Positions 36,307-43,763 of a stretch of DNA of 64,000 nt are shown in pieces. Every line of letters starts with the position of its first letter. The first letter of the stretch is position 1. This stretch comes from Mesorhizobium sp. (lineage in GTDB: Bacteria > Pseudomonadota > Alphaproteobacteria > Rhizobiales > Rhizobiaceae): the NCBI GenBank assembly GCA_004020315.1, contig SAQG01000017.1, positions 1 to 64,000 on the forward strand. The letters run 5' to 3'. Made by a program: the position numbers and the translations under genes. The notes beneath the pieces are model-generated. The model saw only the letters and a program-made list of their open reading frames with translations, was not told the DNA's origin and did no database searches.

Positions 36307-37812
36307 ATGTTTGGTAAAAGAGGCAGCGACGACGGCAGCCGGTTCACCCCGGAATTCCGTCAGCCGGCACCTGCGCCTGCCGCGCCGGCAAACTCTGCAG
36401 AAGCGTCGGTTGTTGCCAAGCCCGCATCGCCGCCGTCGCTTGGCACGTTTGCTGCGCCGCCTGCGCGCCGTGCGGTCGAGGCACCGCCATTGGCATCGGA
36501 GCCGCCGAAAAGGATCCAGCGCGAAAAGAGCGAAACCTATTACGACACCAAGAGCCAGGTTTTTTCCGCGCTGATCGACACGATCGACTTGTCGCAGCTC
36601 GCCAAGCTCGATCCCGAAACCGCGCGCGAGGAAATCCGCGACATCGTCAACGACATCATCGCGATCAAGAATTTCGCGATGTCGATCGCCGAGCAGGAAG
36701 AACTGCTCGAGGACATCTGCAATGACGTGCTGGGTTACGGGCCGCTGGAACCGTTGCTCGCCCGCGACGACATCGCTGACATCATGGTCAACGGTTCCAA
36801 GAACGTCTACATCGAGGTCAACGGCAAGGTCGAGCAGACCGGCATTCGTTTCCGCGACAACCAGCAGCTCCTCAACATATGTCAGCGCATCGTCAGCCAG
36901 GTTGGCCGCCGCGTCGATGAATCCAGCCCGATCTGCGACGCACGTCTTCCCGACGGCTCCCGCGTCAACGTCATCGCCCCGCCGCTCGCCATCGACGGCA
37001 CCGCGCTCACCATCCGCAAGTTCAAGAAGGACAAGCTGACGCTCGATCAGCTGGTCAAGTTCGGCGCCATTTCGCCACACGGCGCCGAAATTCTCAAGAT
37101 CATTGGCCGCGTCCGCTGCAACATCGTCATTTCAGGCGGCACCGGCTCGGGCAAGACGACGCTGCTCAATTGCCTGACCAACTATATCGACCGCGAGGAG
37201 CGCGTCATCACCTGCGAGGACTCGGCCGAGCTGCAACTGCAGCAGCCGCATGTCGTGCGTCTGGAAACCCGTCCGCCCAACCTCGAGGGCGAGGGCGAGG
37301 TGACCATGCGCGATCTGGTCAAGAACTGCCTGCGCATGCGGCCTGAGCGCATCATCGTCGGCGAAGTGCGCGGACCTGAAGTATTCGATCTTCTGCAGGC
37401 GATGAACACCGGTCACGACGGCTCGATGGGCACGATCCACTCGAACAGCCCGCGCGAATGCCTGAACCGTATCGAATCGATGATTGCGATGGGCGGCTAT
37501 ACGCTGCCGCAGAAAACCGTGCGTGAGATCGTGGTTGGTTCCGTGGACGTGATCATCCAGGCCGCACGTCTGCGCGACGGATCGCGTCGCATCACCCACA
37601 TCACCGAGGTGATCGGAATGGAGGGCGACGTCGTCATCACGCAGGACATCGTCCTCTACAACATAAAGGGCGAGGACGCGAACGGCAGGCTGCTGGGTGA
37701 GCACGTGTCGACAGGTATTGGTCGCCCGCACTTCTGGGAGCGCGCCCGCTACTACGGCGAGGAACAGCGCCTTGCCAATGCGCTCGAGGCGATGGAGAAA
37801 CGCGCTGACTGA
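36307..37812 (+). CDS. cpaF: CpaF/TadA secretion ATPase
   Basis: The hexameric motor ATPase for pilus extension and retraction, 501 residues. The N-terminal 70 residues are Pro/Ala-rich and disordered. The core has an N-terminal domain (ICNDVLGYGPLEPLLARDDIADIMVNG), Walker A GGTGSGKTTLLN near 277, the Asp box and Walker B (MRPERIIVGEVRGPEVFDLLQAMNTGHDGSMGTIHSN in segments), and a C-terminal KGED extension. It follows cpaE by 29 bases. Confidence 0.97.
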   Translation: MFGKRGSDDGSRFTPEFRQPAPAPAAPANSAEASVVAKPASPPSLGTFAAPPARRAVEAPPLASEPPKRIQREKSETYYDTKSQVFSALIDTIDLSQLAKLDPETAREEIRDIVNDIIAIKNFAMSIAEQEELLEDICNDVLGYGPLEPLLARDDIADIMVNGSKNVYIEVNGKVEQTGIRFRDNQQLLNICQRIVSQVGRRVDESSPICDARLPDGSRVNVIAPPLAIDGTALTIRKFKKDKLTLDQLVKFGAISPHGAEILKIIGRVRCNIVISGGTGSGKTTLLNCLTNYIDREERVITCEDSAELQLQQPHVVRLETRPPNLEGEGEVTMRDLVKNCLRMRPERIIVGEVRGPEVFDLLQAMNTGHDGSMGTIHSNSPRECLNRIESMIAMGGYTLPQKTVREIVVGSVDVIIQAARLRDGSRRITHITEVIGMEGDVVITQDIVLYNIKGEDANGRLLGEHVSTGIGRPHFWERARYYGEEQRLANALEAMEKRAD

Positions 37813-37841
37813 CGTGTTTGGAAGCGTAGGGGCCGGGCTCG

Positions 37842-38855
37842 ATGTTCGGAATTGACGGCACCGTATTGGCATTCATCGTGCTCGCCGGCTTCAGCGCCGG
37901 CGCGGTTGCCTATGCTTTTCTGTTCAACCGGATCAGCACCGAGAAGCAAGTGGGCAGGCGGCTTGAAACGATCAAGACCGCCGAGACGGATGGTGCTGTC
38001 GTCAAGGCCTCGCGTGATCGCGTGGCGGAAGCGGCCAAGCGGCGAAAATCGGTCCAGGATTCGCTGAAGGACCTCGAGCAGAAGCAACAAACCAACCGGA
38101 GCATCGTCAAAAAGCCGCCGCTGAAGGCCCAGATTCGTCAGGCGGGCATGAAGGTCTCGCTCGAGCGCTTCTATCTCTACTCGGCGGTTTGCGGCGTCGT
38201 CCTGACGTTTCTTGCCTATTTCATCGGCGCGCCGTTGTTTGTCTTGCCGGGTGCGCTCCTGGTCGGTGCCCTCGGCCTGCCACGCTGGTTCGTCTCGTTT
38301 TGCCGCGCCCGCCGGGTCAAGGCGTTCCTCAACGAATTTCCGAACGCGCTCGACATCATCGTACGCGCGGTCAAATCCGGCCTGCCGCTAAACGACGCCG
38401 TCCGCCTGATCGCCAACGAATCCCCCGAACCGGTCAAGACCGAGTTCCGCCGTATCGTCGATTCGCAGCAGATGGGCCTGTCGATCCCCGACGCCAGCTT
38501 GCGTATGGCCGAAACCATGCCGTGCACGGAAGCGAGCTTCTTCGGCATCGTCATCCAGATCCAGTCCCAGGCCGGCGGCAACCTTTCCGAGGCGCTGGGC
38601 AATCTTTCGCGCGTGCTTCGCGACCGCAAGAAAATGAAGGCCAAAGTCCAGGCGCTGTCCATGGAAGCGAAGGCATCCGCCGTGATCATCGGCGCGTTGC
38701 CTTTCGTCGTCGCCTTTCTCGTCTACCTGACAAGCCCCAACTACATCATGCCGCTGTTTACAACCAGCACCGGCCATCTGATCCTCGGCTGCTCGGCGGT
38801 CTGGATGGCGATTGGCATCCTGGTGATGCGCAAGATGATGAACTTCGAAGTTTAG
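37842..38855 (+). CDS. tadB: Tad pilus inner-membrane platform protein TadB
   Basis: An inner-membrane protein with a T2SSF domain that pairs with TadC as platform for CpaF. The 337-residue product has an N-terminal helix (about 5-25), a charged linker, a helix pair near 110-145, the cytoplasmic T2SSF domain (about 165-290; FPNALDIIVRAVKSGLPL, GGNLSEALGNLSRVLRDRKKM) and two C-terminal helices. It follows cpaF by 29 bases and precedes tadC by 12. Confidence 0.93.
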   Translation: MFGIDGTVLAFIVLAGFSAGAVAYAFLFNRISTEKQVGRRLETIKTAETDGAVVKASRDRVAEAAKRRKSVQDSLKDLEQKQQTNRSIVKKPPLKAQIRQAGMKVSLERFYLYSAVCGVVLTFLAYFIGAPLFVLPGALLVGALGLPRWFVSFCRARRVKAFLNEFPNALDIIVRAVKSGLPLNDAVRLIANESPEPVKTEFRRIVDSQQMGLSIPDASLRMAETMPCTEASFFGIVIQIQSQAGGNLSEALGNLSRVLRDRKKMKAKVQALSMEAKASAVIIGALPFVVAFLVYLTSPNYIMPLFTTSTGHLILGCSAVWMAIGILVMRKMMNFEV

Positions 38856-38867
38856 GATTTCGAGCGC

Positions 38868-39884
38868 ATGACGGAGAACGTCGTCAAAACCCTTACTGAT
38901 CCGGCATTTCTGATTGCCTTGCTCGTCGGCATCGCGGTGTTTGCGACCGTCTTCACGCTGCTGCCTGCCTTTGGCGGAAACCAACTCAAGACGCGCATGA
39001 AATCCGTGGCGCTGGAGCGCGACGAATTGCGCGCCAAGCAGCGTGCGCGGCTTGCCATCGAGGCCGATCGCCGCCGCAAGGGCCTGCGCGAGGAACAGTC
39101 TATCGGCATGCGCAATATTGTCGACCGGCTGGACCTGAGGCGCGCCCTGGCCGATGAAGGCACTTTGCAGAAACTCAAGGTGGCGGGCTTTCGCGGGCAG
39201 AATCCGCTGACGCGTTTCCTTTTCTTCCGTCTGGTCCTGCCCTTTGTCGGCTTTGCGCTGGCCGCGATGTATCTGTTCGTGCTCGGGGGTTTGCCGGAGC
39301 AGCCGCCTCTCATCAAATTGTTCGTCTGTATCGTCGTCGCCTATGCGGGTTTTTACGCGCCGGTGCTCTATGTCAACAACCGCGCTACCAAGCGCAAACA
39401 GTCGATCCAGATGGCGTGGCCGGACGCGCTTGATCTGATGCTGATCTGCGTTGAATCCGGCATGTCGGTGGAGGCGGCGTTTCGCAAGGTCGCGGACGAG
39501 ATCGGCGCGCAATCGGTGGCACTTGCCGAAGAGTTCATCCTGACCAATGCCGAGCTTTCCTACTTGCAGGAACGCAAGCAGGCTTACGAAAATCTTGCAA
39601 GCCGCACCGGCCTGGAGTCGGTCAAGTCGGTGTCGCAGGCACTGGTCCAGGCCGAGCGGTACGGCACGCCGGTGGCGCACGCGCTGCGCGTGCTTGCCGG
39701 CGAAAGCCGTGACATGCGCATGAACGCTGCCGAGAAGAAGGCCGCGGCCTTGCCGCCGAAGCTCACCGTGCCGATGATCCTGTTCTTCCTGCCGGTGCTG
39801 TTCGCCATCATTCTGGGCCCCGCTGGCATCCAGGTAAGCCAGCGCGGCATCTTCGGCGACCAGCCGACATCCAACAGCCAATAG
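38868..39884 (+). CDS. tadC: Tad pilus inner-membrane platform protein TadC
   Basis: The second platform protein, 338 residues. It has an N-terminal helix (about 12-35), a charged linker (about 40-100), two helices near 110-165, the T2SSF domain (about 180-305; WPDALDLMLICVESGMSVEAAFRKVADEIG) and a C-terminal helix (LTVPMILFFLPVLFAIILGP). It is the last gene of the rightward pilus operon and faces the TadD-like gene over a shared hairpin. Confidence 0.93.
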   Translation: MTENVVKTLTDPAFLIALLVGIAVFATVFTLLPAFGGNQLKTRMKSVALERDELRAKQRARLAIEADRRRKGLREEQSIGMRNIVDRLDLRRALADEGTLQKLKVAGFRGQNPLTRFLFFRLVLPFVGFALAAMYLFVLGGLPEQPPLIKLFVCIVVAYAGFYAPVLYVNNRATKRKQSIQMAWPDALDLMLICVESGMSVEAAFRKVADEIGAQSVALAEEFILTNAELSYLQERKQAYENLASRTGLESVKSVSQALVQAERYGTPVAHALRVLAGESRDMRMNAAEKKAAALPPKLTVPMILFFLPVLFAIILGPAGIQVSQRGIFGDQPTSNSQ

Positions 39885-39982
39885 CCAATAGCCGAGGCGG
39901 CAATGCATGAGAAAGGCGCGGTGCCGATGCAACGCGGCTTTATCTTTCCGCATGTCGATGAATTGAGGAATTGGTCGGTTCG

Positions 39983-40022
39983 AAGCAAAGCCTGCGCGGT
40001 CAGTTGGTGGCAGGCTTTGCTT
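39983..40022. terminator. Bidirectional hairpin between tadC and the TadD-like gene
   Basis: AAGCAAAGCCTGC (39983-39995) and GCAGGCTTTGCTT (40010-40022) form a perfect 13-bp stem around a 14-nt loop. The stop codon of the leftward TadD-like gene (40000-40002) lies in the loop, so its last codons form one arm. The stem can fold in both transcripts and is placed to end both converging genes. Confidence 0.7.
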
Positions 40023-40821
40023 TGTCCTGATCCTTGAGCTGGCTCCAGGCGTTCTGCTGGGCGAGCATCTGGCGAAGGTAAGTCACGTTCGCCTGCGCCT
40101 GTTCGGGCGAGAGCTCCTGCGAGGCGATTTTCTCGGCCTCGTCGAAGCGGCCTTGCAGGCCGATGACCAACGCCAGGTTCTGGCGGACGCGGCTGTCGGC
40201 GTTCGGCTGTTGCGCGGCCGATCGCATATAGGTTTCGGCCGTGCGCAGGTCACCTTCCAGCACATAGGACATGCCGAGGTTTGAAAGGATCGAAGGTTCG
40301 TTCGGCTTGAGGTCAAGCGCCTTGCGGTAATTCTGGCGCGCCTCGTCTCGCTGACCAAGCTGGTCGAGAATCGCCGCTTCCGCCGACACCAGCTTCCAGT
40401 CGGGATATTCCGGTGTCTGCGCGCGGCGCACCGCGTCGAGAGCCGGCTCGAACTGCCCATTGGCGGCAAGTGCCTTGCCATAGGCGGCGAGCACGTCGCG
40501 GTCCTTCGGCAGGGCGATCGCTAGCTTGCGCATCACCGCGAGCGACTGGTCGGCGTCGCCATCCATTTGCAGCGCCGCAGCATAATTTGTCGCGATCCGC
40601 TTGTCGTTGGGGTTCTTGGCGTAGGACTGACCGAGCGCGATCGTCGCCTTGTGCAACTCGCCGGCCGACATGGTTTCCAGGGGCTTGCCGCTGGTGCGTG
40701 CGATCGAGCCGGTCGTCAACTTGCTGGTCCCGCAGCCTGCCACGCTGGCCGCGAGCGCTATTATCAAGGCCGTGGTGATCAGCCGCTTCCCGGTGGCGTT
40801 CGTCATGCGGTTGGTCGGCAT
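40000..40821 (-). CDS. TadD-like tetratricopeptide lipoprotein
   Basis: A 273-residue lipoprotein with TPR repeats, expected to assist secretin assembly like TadD/PilF. The leader ends in a lipobox LAASVAGC with Cys30. From about 70 on there are four or five TPR units (AAALQMDGDADQSLAVMRKLAIALPKD, EARQNYRKALDLKPNEPSILSNLG). The ATG at 40821 is preferred because GGAGG lies ten bases upstream; 40806 and 40854 are alternatives. It is convergent with tadC. Confidence 0.85.
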   Translation of the reverse strand: MPTNRMTNATGKRLITTALIIALAASVAGCGTSKLTTGSIARTSGKPLETMSAGELHKATIALGQSYAKNPNDKRIATNYAAALQMDGDADQSLAVMRKLAIALPKDRDVLAAYGKALAANGQFEPALDAVRRAQTPEYPDWKLVSAEAAILDQLGQRDEARQNYRKALDLKPNEPSILSNLGMSYVLEGDLRTAETYMRSAAQQPNADSRVRQNLALVIGLQGRFDEAEKIASQELSPEQAQANVTYLRQMLAQQNAWSQLKDQDKAKPATN

Positions 40822-40942
40822 CTGCACCAAGCCTCCATTCGTAAACGTGGCCATTACGTGGCCATCTTCCCTCCCGCAGAAATATTCTGTTAACCCTAAC
40901 GGATAGTTAAAAAGCGCCGACTCGGAAGCCGGAGACCATCGA

Positions 40943-42307
40943 ATGCCAGTCGAACTCATCGAGAGAAAACTGAAAACCACGCTGCCGGTTCATCTGGTGG
41001 CGAAGGATAGACTGGATGCAGCGGGGCTGGGCTCGTCCTCGCTCGCCTGGGCCAAGGCCAACGGCTTTTCCGGTGAGGCCGGCAGGACGCTGGTACTACC
41101 CGACGAAAACGGCGCGCTTGCCGGAGCACTGTTCGGCACGGGCGATGGCGAAGGCGCGCTTGCCATCGGCGCGCTGGCGAGAGCCTTGCCCGAAGGCGAC
41201 TGGCATTTCGCCTCCACACTGGCCGAGCCGGAAATCGCGGCCATCGCACTGGCGCTCGGCGGCTATGTCTTCACCCGCTACGGCAAAAAGCCTTGCAAGG
41301 CGCTGCGTTTTTTGCTGCCGCCCGGCGCTGAAGGGGCTTACGTTCGCCGCATCGCCGATGGCGTTTTCCTGACGCGCGATCTGGTCAACACGCCGACCAG
41401 CGACATGGGACCGGACGAGCTGGAGAAGGCAGTTCGGACCCTGGCCAGGACGTACAAGGCCGAAGTGTCGGTGACCAAGGGCGACGACCTTCTTAAGAAG
41501 AATTTCCCGATGATCCATGCGGTCGGCCGCGCTTCCGTCGGTGCACCGCGGCTGATCGACATGACATGGGGGCCGAAGAACGCCCCGAAGGTGACGCTGG
41601 TCGGCAAGGGCGTCTGCTTCGACACCGGTGGCCTCGACATCAAGCCGTCCACGGGCATGCTCTTGATGAAGAAGGACATGGGTGGCGCCGCCAACGTCCT
41701 GGGCCTCGCCTCTATGATCTTCGCCGCCAGGCTGAAGGTCCGGCTGCGTGTGCTGATCCCCGCGGTCGAGAATTCGATTGCCGGCAACGCCTTCCGGCCC
41801 GGCGATGTGCTGGTGAGCCGCAAGGGCATCACCGTCGAGATCGGCAACACCGACGCCGAGGGACGGCTGGTGCTGGCGGACGCCTTGGCACTGGCAGACG
41901 ACGACGAGCCGCAGTTGCTGATCGACATGGCGACCTTGACCGGGGCTGCGCGCGTCGCGCTCGGTCCCGATCTGCCGCCTTTCTACACCGGTGATGAAGC
42001 GTTGGCGTCCGACTTGGCTGCGGCCTCCGTCGCAGTTGAGGATCCTCTGTGGCGCATGCCGCTGTGGAAACCCTATGACGCAAAGCTGTCGTCGAAGATC
42101 GCCGACATCAACAACGTCACGTCGGACGGTTTCGCCGGCTCGATCATCGCGGCGCTTTTTCTGAAGCACTTCGTCGAGAAGTCCGCCGCTTGGGCGCATT
42201 TCGACATCTTCGCCTGGAATCCGGCCGATCGTCCGTACGGTCTCGCCGGCGGCGAGGCGCAAGGCATCCGCGCGCTGGAAAGGGTCATCTCGAAACGCTA
42301 CGCCTGA
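40943..42307 (+). CDS. Leucyl aminopeptidase family protein (M17)
   Basis: A di-metal cytosolic aminopeptidase that removes N-terminal residues from peptides. The 454-residue product has a shorter N-terminal domain (about 1-145) and the M17 catalytic domain with GKGVCFDTGGLDIKPSTGMLLMKKDMGGAA (metal ligands Lys and Asp) and the signature NTDAEGRL near residue 302. In strains of this group it is found after the pilus locus with no evident link to it. Specificity cannot be stated. Confidence 0.92.
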   Translation: MPVELIERKLKTTLPVHLVAKDRLDAAGLGSSSLAWAKANGFSGEAGRTLVLPDENGALAGALFGTGDGEGALAIGALARALPEGDWHFASTLAEPEIAAIALALGGYVFTRYGKKPCKALRFLLPPGAEGAYVRRIADGVFLTRDLVNTPTSDMGPDELEKAVRTLARTYKAEVSVTKGDDLLKKNFPMIHAVGRASVGAPRLIDMTWGPKNAPKVTLVGKGVCFDTGGLDIKPSTGMLLMKKDMGGAANVLGLASMIFAARLKVRLRVLIPAVENSIAGNAFRPGDVLVSRKGITVEIGNTDAEGRLVLADALALADDDEPQLLIDMATLTGAARVALGPDLPPFYTGDEALASDLAAASVAVEDPLWRMPLWKPYDAKLSSKIADINNVTSDGFAGSIIAALFLKHFVEKSAAWAHFDIFAWNPADRPYGLAGGEAQGIRALERVISKRYA

Positions 42308-42377
42308 TGGCTGCGGGTCGACAGGAAATTCTCAGGACTGAAACGGAACCGAAACAATTTACCGTCATTCTGGCCGG

Positions 42378-42728
42378 ATGTCGATTGCGATGCGCCCGAG
42401 CCAGGCCTTGCGACTGTGGCAGCAGGTGGTGCTGTCACAGGTGCGCGACGACGCGCCCGATCTCACCATGCGCCAGACGGCGATCCTGTTCACCATCTAT
42501 CTCGACCCGCCGCCGCACACGGTGCGCGGGCTCGCCGCCCGGCTCAATGTCACGAAGCCGGTGATCACCCGCGCGCTCGACACGATGGGCGCGCTGAAGC
42601 TGGTTTCGCGCCATCGCGACGAGCTCGACAAGCGCAATGTGCTGGTCAAGCGAACCGTAGAGGGCGCGCTCTTTGTCGAGCGCTTCGGCGATGTTATCAT
42701 CGCCAGAGCCCAGGAATTGCCCATCTAG
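42378..42728 (+). CDS. MarR-like winged-helix regulator, short
   Basis: A probable DNA-binding regulator of 116 residues. A winged helix is visible at about 30-90 (LTMRQTAILFTIYLDPPPHTVRGLAARLNVTKPVITRALDTM, in parts), and the wing contains RHRDELDKRN, typical of MarR. Usual MarR proteins are 140-150 residues, so the C-terminal dimer helices are short. The stop TAG belongs to a dispersed repeat (copy C), which may have trimmed the gene. It precedes the NlpC/P60 gene by 91 bases. Confidence 0.75.
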   Translation: MSIAMRPSQALRLWQQVVLSQVRDDAPDLTMRQTAILFTIYLDPPPHTVRGLAARLNVTKPVITRALDTMGALKLVSRHRDELDKRNVLVKRTVEGALFVERFGDVIIARAQELPI

Positions 42729-42790
42729 AGCAAGATTCCGAACCGTAGCTCAGCGAAAAAAAGGAACCGGTTTTGAAAGAGATCATGCTC
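42725..42790. repeat. Palindromic repeat, copy C
   Basis: The left arm begins CTAGAGCAAGATTCCGAACCG and the right arm ends CGGTTTTGAAAGAGATCATGCTC; GAGCAAGAT (42728-42736) is complementary, with one extra base, to GATCATGCTC (42781-42790), and CGAACCG to CGGTTTTG. The TAG at 42726-42728 is the stop codon of the MarR-like gene. Its left arm matches the solo half-copy at 16093. Confidence 0.75.
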
Positions 42791-42819
42791 CAACACGAAG
42801 ATAGAGCCGAGTTGCCGAT

Positions 42820-43680
42820 TTGACCGCCAGGGATGCCCGACTTCACGCCTTCCGTTCCGATCTCGCCGATGCCAGGCTGAAAGGCGAGGTCGCCGCCGAT
42901 CGCTTCGTCGCCGGGCGGCCAGCGCGGATTTCTGCCGCAGTGGCCGATATCCGCAAGGCGCCGCGGCCGGATGCCGGCCTCAACACGCAGCTTCTGTTCG
43001 GCGACGACGTCCTCGTCTTCGAGGATGCCGAAGGCTGGGCCTGGATCCAGGCCGAGCGCGACGGCTATGTCGGCTATGTCGCCGACACTGTGCTAGGCGC
43101 GCGGCACCATGCGCCCACCCATGTCGTCTCCGTGCCTCGCACCTTCCTCTATCCCGGACCGGATTTGCGATTCCCGGTAAGCGGGCAGCTGTCGATGGGA
43201 TCGGCGGTGACGGTGACGGGCGCGGCCGAAACGCGCGGCACGCATTATGCGCTGCTGCCGTCCGGCGAGGCGGTTATATCGGGCCATTTGAGGCCCTTGA
43301 ACAAACCAGCTACCGACTATGTCACGGTCGCGGAAACCTTTCTCGGCACGCCCTATCTGTGGGGCGGCGCCTCCGGTTTCGGCATCGACTGTTCCGGTCT
43401 CGTGCAACTGGCAATGCACATGGCCGGCAGGCAGGTGCTGCGCGATTCCGACATGCAGGCGACGACCATCGGTGAGCCGCTCGACCCGGGCCTGGATTTT
43501 GCCGGGTTGCGGCGCGGCGACCTGGTGTTCTGGAAAGGCCATGTCGCTGTTATGACCGACGCCAAGACAATAATCCACGCCAACGGCCACACCATGCTGG
43601 TCTCGCGTGAAAGGTTCAAGCAAGCCCTTGCCCGCATCGGCTATCTCTATGGCGGTCCGACAGGGTTCCGGCGGCCTTAG
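42820..43680 (+). CDS. NlpC/P60 cell-wall hydrolase with SH3 domains (C40 peptidase)
   Basis: A probable gamma-D-glutamyl-diamino acid endopeptidase acting on peptidoglycan peptides. The 286-residue product has two SH3b-like domains (about 35-90 and 100-155) and a C-terminal NlpC/P60 domain with the catalytic Cys191 in GFGIDCSGLVQLA and His253 in TIIHANGHTM. The start is a TTG at 42820; no better codon is evident, and no signal peptide is seen, so it may act in recycling in the cytoplasm or be exported another way. Confidence 0.85.
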   Translation: MTARDARLHAFRSDLADARLKGEVAADRFVAGRPARISAAVADIRKAPRPDAGLNTQLLFGDDVLVFEDAEGWAWIQAERDGYVGYVADTVLGARHHAPTHVVSVPRTFLYPGPDLRFPVSGQLSMGSAVTVTGAAETRGTHYALLPSGEAVISGHLRPLNKPATDYVTVAETFLGTPYLWGGASGFGIDCSGLVQLAMHMAGRQVLRDSDMQATTIGEPLDPGLDFAGLRRGDLVFWKGHVAVMTDAKTIIHANGHTMLVSRERFKQALARIGYLYGGPTGFRRP

Positions 43681-43763
43681 CGCGAGAGCCCTTTCTCAAG
43701 GTACGATCACCTTTTGTTCCGATTCTTCTTGGCGATTTCGCCCCGTCGCGCTACCTCTGGCGC

